Positions 46,478 through 54,435 of a stretch of DNA of 64,000 bases are shown one piece after another. Each line of letters starts with the position of its first letter. Within the stretch, counting starts at the first letter, position 1. The notes beneath the pieces were generated by a model that was not told the DNA's origin, ran no database searches, and worked only from the letters and a program-made list of their open reading frames with translations. The DNA is from Longimicrobiales bacterium (GTDB lineage Bacteria > Gemmatimonadota > Gemmatimonadetes > Longimicrobiales > Gaopeijiaceae). The stretch lies in assembly GCA_029245345.1 (NCBI GenBank), contig JAQWPM010000021.1, positions 434,001 through 498,000 of the forward strand. Direction: 5' to 3'. A program made the position numbers and the translations under genes.

Positions 46478-47065
46478 ATGCGCAAAGCGATTGCGTTCGG
46501 TCTGCTCGCGGGAGTGATCGCGTTGGGCGCGCCGGCCGATGCTAGCGCTCAGGATGGTTCAGACCTTCTCGCCGTAGGCGAGATGGCTCCGGACTTCGCA
46601 CTACCAGGAGCAACCCGACATGGGACGCTCGTGGATGACGTGCGCCTGAGTGACTATCGCGGCGAAACGGTCGTCCTCGCGTTCTTCTTCCGCGTCAGAA
46701 CGCGTGGGTGAACAGTTCAGATGACAGCGTACCGTGATCAGTACGCAAGCCTTTTCAATGCAGGACAGAACGTTGTCTTAATCGGGGTATCGAACGACTC
46801 GCAAGAGGAGCTCGGATCCTGGCTCAAGGACGAGGACTTCCCGTTCTTGTTCGCGAGCGACGCCGACAACGACGGTGCTACGTATGCAGCGTTCGGTGGC
46901 GGACTCCGTAACAACAACATGGTAGACAGCCGCGCGGTGATCGTGGTCGGGCCAGACGGCCGGATCGCACACACCATTAAGTCGTTTAACCAGAATGATC
47001 CGATGGCCTATGAAGAGCTGGCCGAAGTGATCGACCGTGTGACGCCGGAGCCCGAAGCCAACTAG
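46478..47065 (+). CDS. Exported peroxiredoxin, probable selenoprotein with in-frame TGA at the catalytic position
   Basis: ATG 46478 follows GGAGA. Residues 1-25 are a signal peptide ending ASA. The AhpC/TSA fold then begins (VGEMAPDFALPGATRHGTL). The strand TVVLAFFFRVRTRG leads to TGA (46709-46711) at codon 78 and resumes in the same frame TVQMTAYRDQY. In peroxiredoxins this position is the peroxidatic Cys of T-x-x-C; here Thr75-Arg-Gly-TGA fits with selenocysteine. The remaining 117 codons are intact to the stop. The total is 195 residues. It would reduce peroxides in the periplasm. The alternative is a Cys-to-stop nonsense mutation. Confidence 0.75.
46709..46746 (+). promoter_or_regulatory. 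Candidate bacterial SECIS element after the in-frame TGA
   Basis: A perfect six-pair stem GCGTAC (46727-46732) / GTACGC (46741-46746) closes an eight-base loop CGTGATCA. The loop starts 21 bases after the TGA, and its second base is G, matching the bacterial SECIS pattern (loop 16-37 bases downstream, G in the first two loop positions). It lies within the coding region, as in bacterial selenoprotein genes. Confidence 0.6.
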
Positions 47066-47087
47066 GCGAGGGGTCCTAAACACACGA

Positions 47088-47118
47088 GGGCCCGGTGCGA
47101 TTCACTTGCACCGGGCCC
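47088..47118. terminator. Bidirectional terminator between peroxiredoxin and TlpA-like genes
   Basis: An 11-bp perfect stem GGGCCCGGTGC / GCACCGGGCCC surrounds a nine-base loop; TTCGTTGTT follows on the plus strand. It lies 22 bases after the peroxiredoxin stop and 20 bases beyond the end of the convergent gene. Confidence 0.75.
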
Positions 47119-47138
47119 TTCGTTGTTCAGGAGATCAA

Positions 47139-47678
47139 TCAGCTCCCGAGTAGACGCTCCACCGCACCGACGAGGTCCTGCGCGGTGCCGACTCCGGTGT
47201 AGGCCACATTCCCGTCCGCATCCAGCATGACCACGATGGACGTTGTCGTCGCGTTGTAAGCACGCACGGCGGCGCCTCGTCCATCCCACAGGTACGTATA
47301 TCCCGGATCGTGCGCCTCTAGGTGACGCTTCACGCGCCGCACGCTCTGAGAGACCCCGACGGCCACGGCCACGACGTTGATTTCGTCGCCGTATCGCTCT
47401 TGGATCTCGTCCATCTGCGGCTGGAGAGCTTCGCACTGCTCACACCAGGTCGCCCAAAACTCGAGAAGCGCAGGCTTTCCTTTCACGTAGTCGATCAGGT
47501 CGACCTTGTTGCCGTCGAGGTCCTCGACTTCCGCACCTGGACCCATGGTCCCGTAGGCCAGGGACACCGAGCCTTCACCTGCCGCCTGGGCTGAGCCCGA
47601 TGTCGGAAGGGCAAGGAAAAGCGCGAGCACGAACGCCGTCCGGGTCGTGAGGGTCGAGATTTGTTCGATACGTGACAC
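47139..47678 (-). CDS. TlpA/ResA-like thioredoxin-fold protein, exported
   Basis: A 179-residue protein with an N-terminal signal or anchor (FVLALFLALPTSGSAQA) and a thioredoxin-type active site W-C-E-Q-C in LLEFWATWCEQCEALQPQMD. The fold continues with NVVAVAVGVSQS and the cis-Pro region TTTSIVVMLDADG, where the usual cis-Pro is replaced by Ser-Ile. It is nine bases after a CcdA-like gene on the same strand. The two form a thiol-reducing system: CcdA carries reductant across the membrane to the periplasmic thioredoxin. It converges on the probable selenoperoxiredoxin, a plausible client. Confidence 0.85.
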   Translation of the reverse strand: MSRIEQISTLTTRTAFVLALFLALPTSGSAQAAGEGSVSLAYGTMGPGAEVEDLDGNKVDLIDYVKGKPALLEFWATWCEQCEALQPQMDEIQERYGDEINVVAVAVGVSQSVRRVKRHLEAHDPGYTYLWDGRGAAVRAYNATTTSIVVMLDADGNVAYTGVGTAQDLVGAVERLLGS

Positions 47679-47687
47679 TTGTTTACC

Positions 47688-48419
47688 TCAAAGGTTGTAG
47701 CCGGCGATTACGAAGTAGTACTCCGCCATTCCGAGCATGAGCACGGCCGCCGCCCGTTTCACCCACACCATCCATGCTCCCGAACGCGGAAGCAGCGCGA
47801 GAGTTCCCGAAAAGAGCCCCACGGCGATCAGTAGCGTCGTCATCCCGAGCGAGAACACGAAGAGGTAGACGAAGCCCATCAGCCCGGCCTCCGTCGCGGC
47901 GACCCAGGTGAGCACGACGGCAAAAGCCGGCGCTCCGCACGGCGCTGCAACAACACCGGACATGGCACCCATGCCGAACACCGCGCCGTAGGAGCCTCCT
48001 TCGCTCTTGCTCGCGAAGTCCATGAGTCGACGCGGGACAGGTACGGGCAACACATCGAGCATGGCCAGCGCGAAGACGACCAGAAGATTTCCGATCGCAA
48101 GTCTCGTCCAAGGGCTCGCACTTACGGTGCCGAAAATTTGTCCAGAGACCCCGGCGATCGCGCCGAGCGTCGCATACAGTGTGGCGAGGCCGACAGCATA
48201 CGTGAGCGTCAGGGCAAGCGTGCGTCGCTTCGATTGATTCTCCCGAGCCGTCCCCGCAATCACTGCACTTGTGATCGGAATCATGGGGTACACACACGGA
48301 GTGAGGCTCGTCAGCACGCCGGCGCCGAACAGCACGACCAAAGCCATGAGGGGGCTTTGGGAGAGCGCCTCGGTGAGGCCGCCGGGCGGCTCAATCTGGA
48401 GTAGGGCGAAAACGGTCAC
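47688..48419 (-). CDS. CcdA/DsbD-type membrane thiol-disulfide transporter
   Basis: A six-span protein (243 residues from GTG 48419; TTG 48482 is also possible). The first redox Cys is in GVLTSLTPCVYPMIPIT and the second in SGVVAAPCGAPAFAVVL, the TPC and PCG motifs of CcdA/DsbD membrane domains. It moves electrons from cytoplasmic thioredoxin to the periplasm. It is directly upstream of the TlpA-like gene and co-transcribed with it. Role could be cytochrome c maturation (a diheme cytochrome is at 10.4 kb) or supply of reductant to periplasmic peroxidases. Confidence 0.9.
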   Translation of the reverse strand: MTVFALLQIEPPGGLTEALSQSPLMALVVLFGAGVLTSLTPCVYPMIPITSAVIAGTARENQSKRRTLALTLTYAVGLATLYATLGAIAGVSGQIFGTVSASPWTRLAIGNLLVVFALAMLDVLPVPVPRRLMDFASKSEGGSYGAVFGMGAMSGVVAAPCGAPAFAVVLTWVAATEAGLMGFVYLFVFSLGMTTLLIAVGLFSGTLALLPRSGAWMVWVKRAAAVLMLGMAEYYFVIAGYNL

Positions 48420-48600
48420 ATCAACACGGTAGAGGGGGAGCGTCGGCGGTCCAACCCCCGGCGTGGGAACTAGGTCCCTCAAGAAGCTGTTTTGGGTGGC
48501 CGGGCTTGGACGACACTGGACACCTTCGGAAGGCGGTCCAGAACGGTCCTAAGACCCGGCATGTGTTGGCACCCGCGACGCGCGGGGCCAATTTCTCTAC

Positions 48601-49644
48601 ATGCACACTGCCACACTTCGCCGCTCGACCTTTCTGCTCGTCGCCGCCACAATGGCGTGCGGTGACGCCGCCCCGCCCGCGATCACCGTGGGTCCGGTAG
48701 GCTACACACAGGACCAACTCCTCGGTCTGTCTAACGCGCGCCGGAACGACCTCATTCGCCTGACGGCGTTCGCATTGGCGGTGTCGGACTCGACCACCCA
48801 TGCACTCGGTGAACCACTCGTGGACGAGTGGGCAGCCGACCGGCTGGTTGGGATCCTGGCGGCTGACCTCACGTTAGAAAAGAACAACGTGGGAGACGAC
48901 GTCCTGGAAGCGCGTTACCTCACCGATCCAGAGTGGGAACTCACCGTCCGCCATATCCTGTTCTTCAGTGAGCGGTGGAGATCAGTCGAACATCGCACGG
49001 CAGCGTCCGAGAAGGCGGCCCGAGCCATGGCGTTGCTGCAATCAGGAGCAGACTTCGCCGAAACAGCTGCGGCGTTTTCCGAAGAGCCAGGGGCAGAAGG
49101 CCGCCAGGGCTTGCTGGTGCCCGGGCGAGAGGGCGCATGGGTGCCGGAGTTTTGGGCTGCCGCGCTCGCGCTCCAGCCAGGAGACATCAGTCCGGTCACG
49201 GAGACGCAGTACGGGTACCACATTCTGCGCCTCGACGACCGAACGGTCGTACCGTTTTCGGAAGGGCGTTCCATCATGTCTCGAGAGATCGCCGACCGGA
49301 TCGAAGATCCGTCCGCGGTCTTGTCCGCCTGGCTCGAGGCCCAAGGCGCTGGCGACGAACTGGCCCGACGCACCGCGGCCATCGCAGAGGCGACGCGCCG
49401 GGGGCTGTCGGTTCCTGCCGGCGAACGGGCAGAACTCGCACGCGCTTGGGACGACCAGACGTACCAGTGGGGGAACCAACTCGGGTTCAGCTACGGTGCT
49501 ACTTCTGCCGCGGTTGCAGTGGCCGCTCTCGCGGCGTTGGCTGATCCCGCCCAGAACGCGGGTCTCGCGCGCACGGCTCTTGCTACCCACGACGCATTAC
49601 TGCGGCGACCGTACGAAATCACGATCGCGGCGAGCGGGGGCTGA
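48601..49644 (+). CDS. PpiC-type (parvulin) peptidyl-prolyl isomerase lipoprotein
   Basis: The 347-residue product opens with a lipobox (LLVAATMAC, Cys20). A helical chaperone part spans residues 35-110. The parvulin domain is visible around residues 117-213: VRHILFFSERW, DFAETAAAFSEEPGA, then GYHILRLDDR. The catalytic-type His pair of parvulins is at VRHI and GYHI. It assists folding of exported proteins. The C-terminal ~130 residues are alanine-rich helices with no assignment. Confidence 0.85.
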   Translation: MHTATLRRSTFLLVAATMACGDAAPPAITVGPVGYTQDQLLGLSNARRNDLIRLTAFALAVSDSTTHALGEPLVDEWAADRLVGILAADLTLEKNNVGDDVLEARYLTDPEWELTVRHILFFSERWRSVEHRTAASEKAARAMALLQSGADFAETAAAFSEEPGAEGRQGLLVPGREGAWVPEFWAAALALQPGDISPVTETQYGYHILRLDDRTVVPFSEGRSIMSREIADRIEDPSAVLSAWLEAQGAGDELARRTAAIAEATRRGLSVPAGERAELARAWDDQTYQWGNQLGFSYGATSAAVAVAALAALADPAQNAGLARTALATHDALLRRPYEITIAASGG

Positions 49645-49729
49645 AGCCAGACCTGGAACAAACACCCCGCCTGCAACCGTAGTGCACCGAGAGGCGTCTC
49701 AAGTCTGAGTCCTTCAACCAAGTGGATAC

Positions 49730-50401
49730 ATGGCGACTGAATCGAAAGGAAAGCTCAAGTTCATCCTGGGCTTCGTGGCATTTTTTGCCGCGCTCTGGTT
49801 CCTTTGGGACACATCACTCGCGTACCCGTTGAAGATCTTCGTGGTGCTGCTGCACGAGATCAGCCATGCCATCGCTTCCGTAGCGACAGGTGGTGGCATC
49901 GAGAAGATCACGCTCGATCCGCGGCAGGGCGGCGCGTGTTACTGCTTCGGCGGCAGCGCGTTCATCACGCTCACAGCAGGTTATCTGGGGAGTCTGTTCT
50001 GGGGCGCCATGATGTTCACGGCCGCACGGTCTGATAAGGTCCGAACCGACTGGGTAAACGGGTTCATTGGTGTGATGGTGGTCATCCTCACCTTGTTCTT
50101 CGTGCGTGGGAGCTTCGGAATGATGTTCGGCATCGCGTTCGGCCTCACCATGTTCATGGCCGCGAAGAAGATGGGACCGAATATGAACCGCGGGCTTCTG
50201 TTCACGCTCGGCCTCGTCAGCGTCCTCTATGCGATCCTAGACATCAAGAGCGATGTGCTGGACCGGCCAGGCATCCGATCCGATGCCGCGATGCTCTCGG
50301 ACCTAATCCACATCCCGACAACGCTTATTGGTCTCATTTGGATCAGCGTCGCCGTCGGTGTCGCCGGCTTCTTGCTCAAGCAGGCCTACGACGACGCCTG
50401 A
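49730..50401 (+). CDS. M50-like membrane metallopeptidase
   Basis: A 223-residue protein. The zinc motif H-E-I-S-H lies within the second span (FVVLLHEISHAIASVATGGG), the M50B arrangement. Five or six further spans follow (GFIGVMVVILTLFFV, GLIWISVAVGVAGFLL). M50 peptidases usually need an Asp in a later N-x-x-P-x-x-D motif; I do not see a clear one, so the third ligand is uncertain. Members of this subtype are related to YwhC/SpoIVFB-like site-2 proteases. The 3' end overlaps a decayed antisense gene by ~100 bases. Confidence 0.75.
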   Translation: MATESKGKLKFILGFVAFFAALWFLWDTSLAYPLKIFVVLLHEISHAIASVATGGGIEKITLDPRQGGACYCFGGSAFITLTAGYLGSLFWGAMMFTAARSDKVRTDWVNGFIGVMVVILTLFFVRGSFGMMFGIAFGLTMFMAAKKMGPNMNRGLLFTLGLVSVLYAILDIKSDVLDRPGIRSDAAMLSDLIHIPTTLIGLIWISVAVGVAGFLLKQAYDDA

Positions 50402-51218
50402 TTCTGTGAAATAGATCACGAGGTCACCGGGTGTGTGGGCCGGAGTCGCGAAAATCCGGACTTCCTCTCCGTTCACGACAATGATCGTGTCCGACGCGAT
50501 TTCGACACCGGGCCCTGCACTGGCTTCTTTCGCCGGCATCTCCACGCCCTCCATGAACACCTACGGCTCGTCCATAGCCGCCGTGGTCCCAGGATGGGCC
50601 CACACGGTCGCGACCGTGCCCAGTTCGGCTGCGACCCCCACGGGGTCGTCGTGCGGATGTGTAATCAACAGACGGGAGACCTCCCCGGACTCCAACGACG
50701 AAACCGCCCTCTGCAGGGAGGCGAACACAGGGAAGTATCCGGTATCGATGAGGAAGACCCCGTCATCACCCACCTGCGCGACCACGTTGGAGCCTGCACC
50801 GGAAAGGCGGTACACGGACCCGCCGAGCCGCTCCACACCCAACTCCATCTCCCTCGCTAGACCCATGACCTCTTCAAAGGCGGGCAACGTATTCATTCCG
50901 TCAAAGGACGGGTCGCACGCCGCGAACGAGATCATCAGGGATTCGATCCCCTCGTCCCATGCAACCTGTAGCCATGAGACCGCCGCATCCGCGTCTCCCA
51001 CGAGCCCCCCCCCACGAGCGGTGTGGTACTGCGCGAAGGGTCAATTGAGATGACCCGCGGGCAAATTCTCCGCAGCCAACGCCATCTGCTCGGCATACGC
51101 AGAAGAGCCCTCGGTTCCGAGCCCCTCCTGGCCGGCGGCGAAAAAGCCCCGCCATGCCTCGGCATCCTGTGCAGCCACCGGCGCCGCTGTTCCAAGCCAA
51201 AGCGCTACTACCCGTGCC
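50303..51218 (-). pseudogene. Metallo-beta-lactamase fold hydrolase, decayed
   Basis: A signal peptide starting at ATG 51218 (VVALWLGTAAPVAAQ) and a helical TPR-like start break off by frameshift near 51040. The next piece (51001-50561) has ELGVERLGGSVYRLSGAGSN and the lactamase motif LLITHPHDDPVG, in which the last His of H-x-H-x-D-H is Pro. A TAG at 50561 interrupts the frame, and the third piece (IFATPAHTPGDLVIYFTESG) ends abruptly where it runs into the M50 gene. Frameshift, amber stop, lost ligand and lost C-terminus together make this a dead gene. Confidence 0.85.
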
Positions 51219-51422
51219 ATGTCGTCATTCCCCTCCCCCCACCCGTGGTATAGCACAGTACTTGCACTCGCGAATTCCGTTTCGTATAGTGGCGTCGACC
51301 GGAAACAAACGGTTTTCAGTCTAGGCCAGGATCCAAAACCCAGAAGTTGAGGGTCCTGGACTGCGGGCCTCGAGCCCGCCGGCGTTCTGCCTGACTGTCG
51401 TCTTGAAACAGGAGGTGACCCC

Positions 51423-51485
51423 TTGTCTAGTCCCTGTACACTGTCCAGCCTGGCAAAGGCACGCGATCGCTGGGACGGCATCTAG
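51423..51485 (+). CDS. Possible 20-aa leader peptide upstream of a terminator
   Basis: TTG 51423 follows an AGGAGGTGA Shine-Dalgarno at seven bases and opens a 20-codon frame (ending AKARDRWDGI). A strong terminator lies 63 bases beyond the stop. It could be a leader or a chance frame. No regulated gene follows on the plus strand. Confidence 0.3.
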   Translation: MSSPCTLSSLAKARDRWDGI

Positions 51486-51548
51486 CCGAACCACTGCAGT
51501 AGTCGCTGTTCGCGCTGTACCCGGCCATCGCGCCGGGCTCGGGCAGTT

Positions 51549-51587
51549 GGACGCCACCGGTACGTACGTCCGGTGGCGTCCTTTTTT
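51549..51587 (+). terminator. Strong Rho-independent terminator
   Basis: A 12-bp perfect stem GGACGCCACCGG / CCGGTGGCGTCC closes a nine-base loop and is followed by six T residues on the plus strand. Confidence 0.88.
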
Positions 51588-51610
51588 ACGCCTATACGTC
51601 GCGTCGGCTA

Positions 51611-52063
51611 TTACGAACCCGCTCTCGTAGCGATCCCCATCACTTCGAACCGCGCGCCAAAGAGCAAAGTCCCGGCTCCAATGAACGCTCGTGCCGGATA
51701 CGTTTGGGTGAAGTACGTCCGATACACGGCATTGAAGGCGTCGTAGTCGGAGACGTCCGACGAGAAGATCTGCACGCTCACAAGATCGTCCATGGTCAGT
51801 CCGGCTTCTTCGAGCACCGCTTTCATATTGCCGAGGACGTTGTGCGCTTCCTCAGTTGCCGTCGCCGGCACCGAACGATCCGGTCCGAGTCCTAGCGTTC
51901 CGGATAGATAAAGAGTCGGGCCGACCCAGACGGCGCCGCTGAACGGGGGCACATCCGCGTCGGACGCGGAACGCCCGTTGACGTAGTCGCGGTCCTGAGC
52001 GGACGCGGCAGAAGCCAATACAACGGCGAGAAGCGCGAGAATTGCGAGAACACGACAACGCAT
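51611..52063 (-). CDS. RidA family protein, exported
   Basis: A 150-residue protein consisting of a signal peptide (VLAILALLAVVLASAASAQ) and a RidA/YjgF domain: FSGAVWVGPTLYLSGTLGL, NVLGNMKAVLEEAGLTMDDL, YRTYFTQTYPARAFIGAG. Canonical RidA deaminates reactive enamines in the cytoplasm and has a catalytic Arg near the end (usually PARxxV); here PARAFIG keeps the Arg. Exported versions are less usual and the periplasmic substrate is unknown. Confidence 0.88.
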   Translation of the reverse strand: MRCRVLAILALLAVVLASAASAQDRDYVNGRSASDADVPPFSGAVWVGPTLYLSGTLGLGPDRSVPATATEEAHNVLGNMKAVLEEAGLTMDDLVSVQIFSSDVSDYDAFNAVYRTYFTQTYPARAFIGAGTLLFGARFEVMGIATRAGS

Positions 52064-52175
52064 GAAGAACTCCAGCTACTGGGACGTGCCCGCCACGCCG
52101 GTGACGGGTTTCATCCGAGAGTAGAGGTGTGAGCTGCCGGCAACAAGGTGACCGCACCACTGGCAGCCCTCAATC

Positions 52176-52750
52176 CTACTCGTGCTTGGGGGTGTGAATC
52201 GGGTCGACCCTAGAAGCCCGCCTCGCGGGCAAATGCACAGCCACAAAAACTGCCGCAAGCGTGCTGAAGAGGCGGTCCTCGAAGATGTCCTCATTCATCT
52301 GGGCTTCGAGCGCCTTGGTATTCTCCACCGGCAGGTTCGGGTCGAGCCCTAGCTGGCGCTCCCCAAAGTCGTACAGGCTCATCGTCGGGCGGACCAAACA
52401 GGCGCCCCATGGACGGCGGAATACCCAGCAGGAGAAGTAGGACGCTGAGACCCCTCTCGTTGTGCTCTCGGTCGATGAGATGTTGGCCCCCAAAAGCGCA
52501 GGTGAGCCGCAATCCCGCCGAGATCGGTCTCGGCTGAACCGCACGACGTCGAGCCATACTTGGGCCCTGACGCCGCAAGGTTGACCAACCGCTCCGGCTC
52601 GTGAACCGGGAACAACTTCAGCAACATCTAATCGAAGACCGGGAAAATCGCGGCGTTGGCTCCGATCCCCAGGGCCAGTGAGAAGACAGCTACCCCGGTT
52701 AGGAACGGGGTCTTCGCGAGTCTACGGGAGGCGTGCTTTACGACGTTCAT
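52176..52750 (-). pseudogene. ADOP-type ABC transporter permease, decayed
   Basis: From ATG 52750 the frame reads AKTPFLTGVAVFSLALGIGA and NAAIFPVFD, the standard N-terminal span of ADOP permeases, then TAG where family members have Gln, then MLLKLFPVHEPERLVNLAAS. A large deletion with frameshift joins this to the C-terminal part (EDIFEDRLFSTLAAVFVAVH, then LPARRASRVDPIHTPKHE). Only ~190 of ~800 residues remain. Confidence 0.85.
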
Positions 52751-52877
52751 TCCAGAGGTCCGAGTCGGGTCGCTTGGGGGGCCGGAGCCGACGGACGCTT
52801 ATTGGCCTCGCTACCTGTTCTAGACGTATGCACGGCCATCTGGGTTGCAGATCGGAAACCGCACGCTTCTCGTCGCT

Positions 52878-53459
52878 TTAGCCGAACCGAGCAGGGGCGT
52901 TCCCAGCCTTCCACTTGATGTTGCACCCAACACTGGGAATCTGCGGATTCAGGGGGCCGTCCCCTGCGAGCACGGCGTCGATCGCGGCACCCAGGTCACC
53001 GCCGGTCACCGGGGTAGGTAGCGACGGCCTACTCCCGTCATACTGGCCGCGGTACACAAGTCTTCGGGTGGCGTCGAACAGGAAGAAGTCAGGCGTACAA
53101 GCGGCTTGGTATGCCCTCGCGATGTCCTGCGATTCGTCGAAGAGGTACGGGAACGTGTAACCCCGGCATGCGACCTCCTCCGTCATCCTGTCCGGTGCGT
53201 CGGCGGTGTATTTCTCGACGTCATTGGACATGATGCCCACCACTGCGACTCCCTTCGCCTCGTATTCCAATGCGAACGCTGAGAAGTGGTCCGCCAGGTG
53301 TTTCACGAACGGGCAGTGGTTCGACAAAAAGACGACCACGAGCGCCTCGGCTTCAGCAAAGTCGGCCAGTGAACGATTTAGGTGCGTGGCCGGTTCCGGT
53401 AGCGTGAAGTCAGGCGCCACAGTGCCGAGCGCCAACATCGCAGATGAGGTTTTTGACAT
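52878..53459 (-). CDS. AhpC/TSA-type thioredoxin-fold protein
   Basis: A 193-residue cytoplasmic protein from ATG 53459. The thioredoxin fold is clear: LGTVAPDFTLPEPATHLNRS, VVVFLSNHCPFVKHLADHFS with a single Cys in the N-H-C-P-F motif, GVAVVGIMSND, and DFFLFDATRRLVYRGQYD. This subgroup of the peroxiredoxin-like family has one conserved Cys and no resolving CxxC. It is divergent from the BtuF-like gene. Reductase or peroxidase activity is not established for this subgroup. Confidence 0.85.
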   Translation of the reverse strand: MSKTSSAMLALGTVAPDFTLPEPATHLNRSLADFAEAEALVVVFLSNHCPFVKHLADHFSAFALEYEAKGVAVVGIMSNDVEKYTADAPDRMTEEVACRGYTFPYLFDESQDIARAYQAACTPDFFLFDATRRLVYRGQYDGSRPSLPTPVTGGDLGAAIDAVLAGDGPLNPQIPSVGCNIKWKAGNAPARFG

Positions 53460-53551
53460 ACCCCAAAGTATTCGCACGCCACTTCGTCCCGCTACGAGGC
53501 ACCGCGCCCGAATTGGCGAACCGTGGGAGGCAACGGGGGTAACGGTCTCTC

Positions 53552-54334
53552 ATGCGAATCGTCTCTCTTGCCTGCTCCAACACGGAAATCGTCTGCGCGC
53601 TCGGCTGTGCGGACATGCTTGTGGGAGTAGACGACCACTCTGACTTCCCAGTCGACGTCGTGGCCTCGTTGCCAAAGGTCGGACCCGACCTCGACATCGA
53701 TATCGAAAGAGTCGCCGCACTCGAACCGGACCTGGTCCTCGCTACACTCACGGTCCCCGGGCACGAACACGTCGTCGAGCGACTCGAGGCGGTGGGCCTG
53801 CCCTTCATAGCCCCCGAACCGATATCGATCGACGACGTGTACCGCGACGTCCGTGATATTGGTGCGCGACTCGGTGTCCCGGAGCGAGCGGAAGCACTCG
53901 TGGCCGACATGCAGGCTGTTCTTACGGTGGCTTCGGGATCTCCCCTCCCGGAAGACGCGCCTTCCATTCTGGTCCAATGGTGGCCGAAGCCGGTCATCAC
54001 GCCCGGCAAGCAGTCCTGGGTCGTGGGCGTGCTGGCGGCTGCGGGAGCTCGGGCTGTCCTCGGACACGAGGACCACAAGAGCCGACCCATGACCGACCAG
54101 GAAGTGGTGGATCTCGCGCCGGACGCTGTGGTGCTCTCCTGGTGTGGTGTGCACCCTGACAAATACCGGCCGGACGTCGTCCTGAGGAATGCGGCCTGGT
54201 CCGAGCTTTCGTTCGTCACGGAGGGCCGCGTGTTCTGCGTGGGCGAACCTTATCTCGGTCGGCCAGGTCCCCGGCTCGTGGACGGAGTTCTGAAACTGCG
54301 AGAGGTCGTCGAAGCGCTACGCTCCGGCGGGTAG
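53552..54334 (+). CDS. BtuF-like cobalamin/ligand-binding protein
   Basis: A 260-residue two-lobed periplasmic-binding-protein fold: RIVSLACSNTEIVCALGCAD, then VVASLPKVGPDLDIDIERVAA, LEPDLVLATL, and a second lobe ending RPGPRLVDGVLKLREVV. This is the BtuF/Fe-siderophore binding type. No signal peptide or lipobox is present at the start, so it is either cytoplasmic or lacks its leader. In many bacteria a leaderless BtuF-like protein of this kind is annotated cobalamin-binding. No btuC or btuD is nearby. Confidence 0.8.
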   Translation: MRIVSLACSNTEIVCALGCADMLVGVDDHSDFPVDVVASLPKVGPDLDIDIERVAALEPDLVLATLTVPGHEHVVERLEAVGLPFIAPEPISIDDVYRDVRDIGARLGVPERAEALVADMQAVLTVASGSPLPEDAPSILVQWWPKPVITPGKQSWVVGVLAAAGARAVLGHEDHKSRPMTDQEVVDLAPDAVVLSWCGVHPDKYRPDVVLRNAAWSELSFVTEGRVFCVGEPYLGRPGPRLVDGVLKLREVVEALRSGG

Positions 54335-54435
54335 CTCAATGGCCATCAATTCCGGCAGCTGAGTATTGAGCCGCGAACTCTCAAGCCCGCACCCCTACGA
54401 CGCGGCCTCTCTCTCTCTCCCGAGACCAAGACGCA

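Noticed and set aside
50561-50563. In-frame TAG in the metallo-beta-lactamase gene as a pyrrolysine or suppressed codon
   Set aside because: A frameshift, a lost zinc ligand and a missing C-terminus in the same gene make decay the simpler reading.
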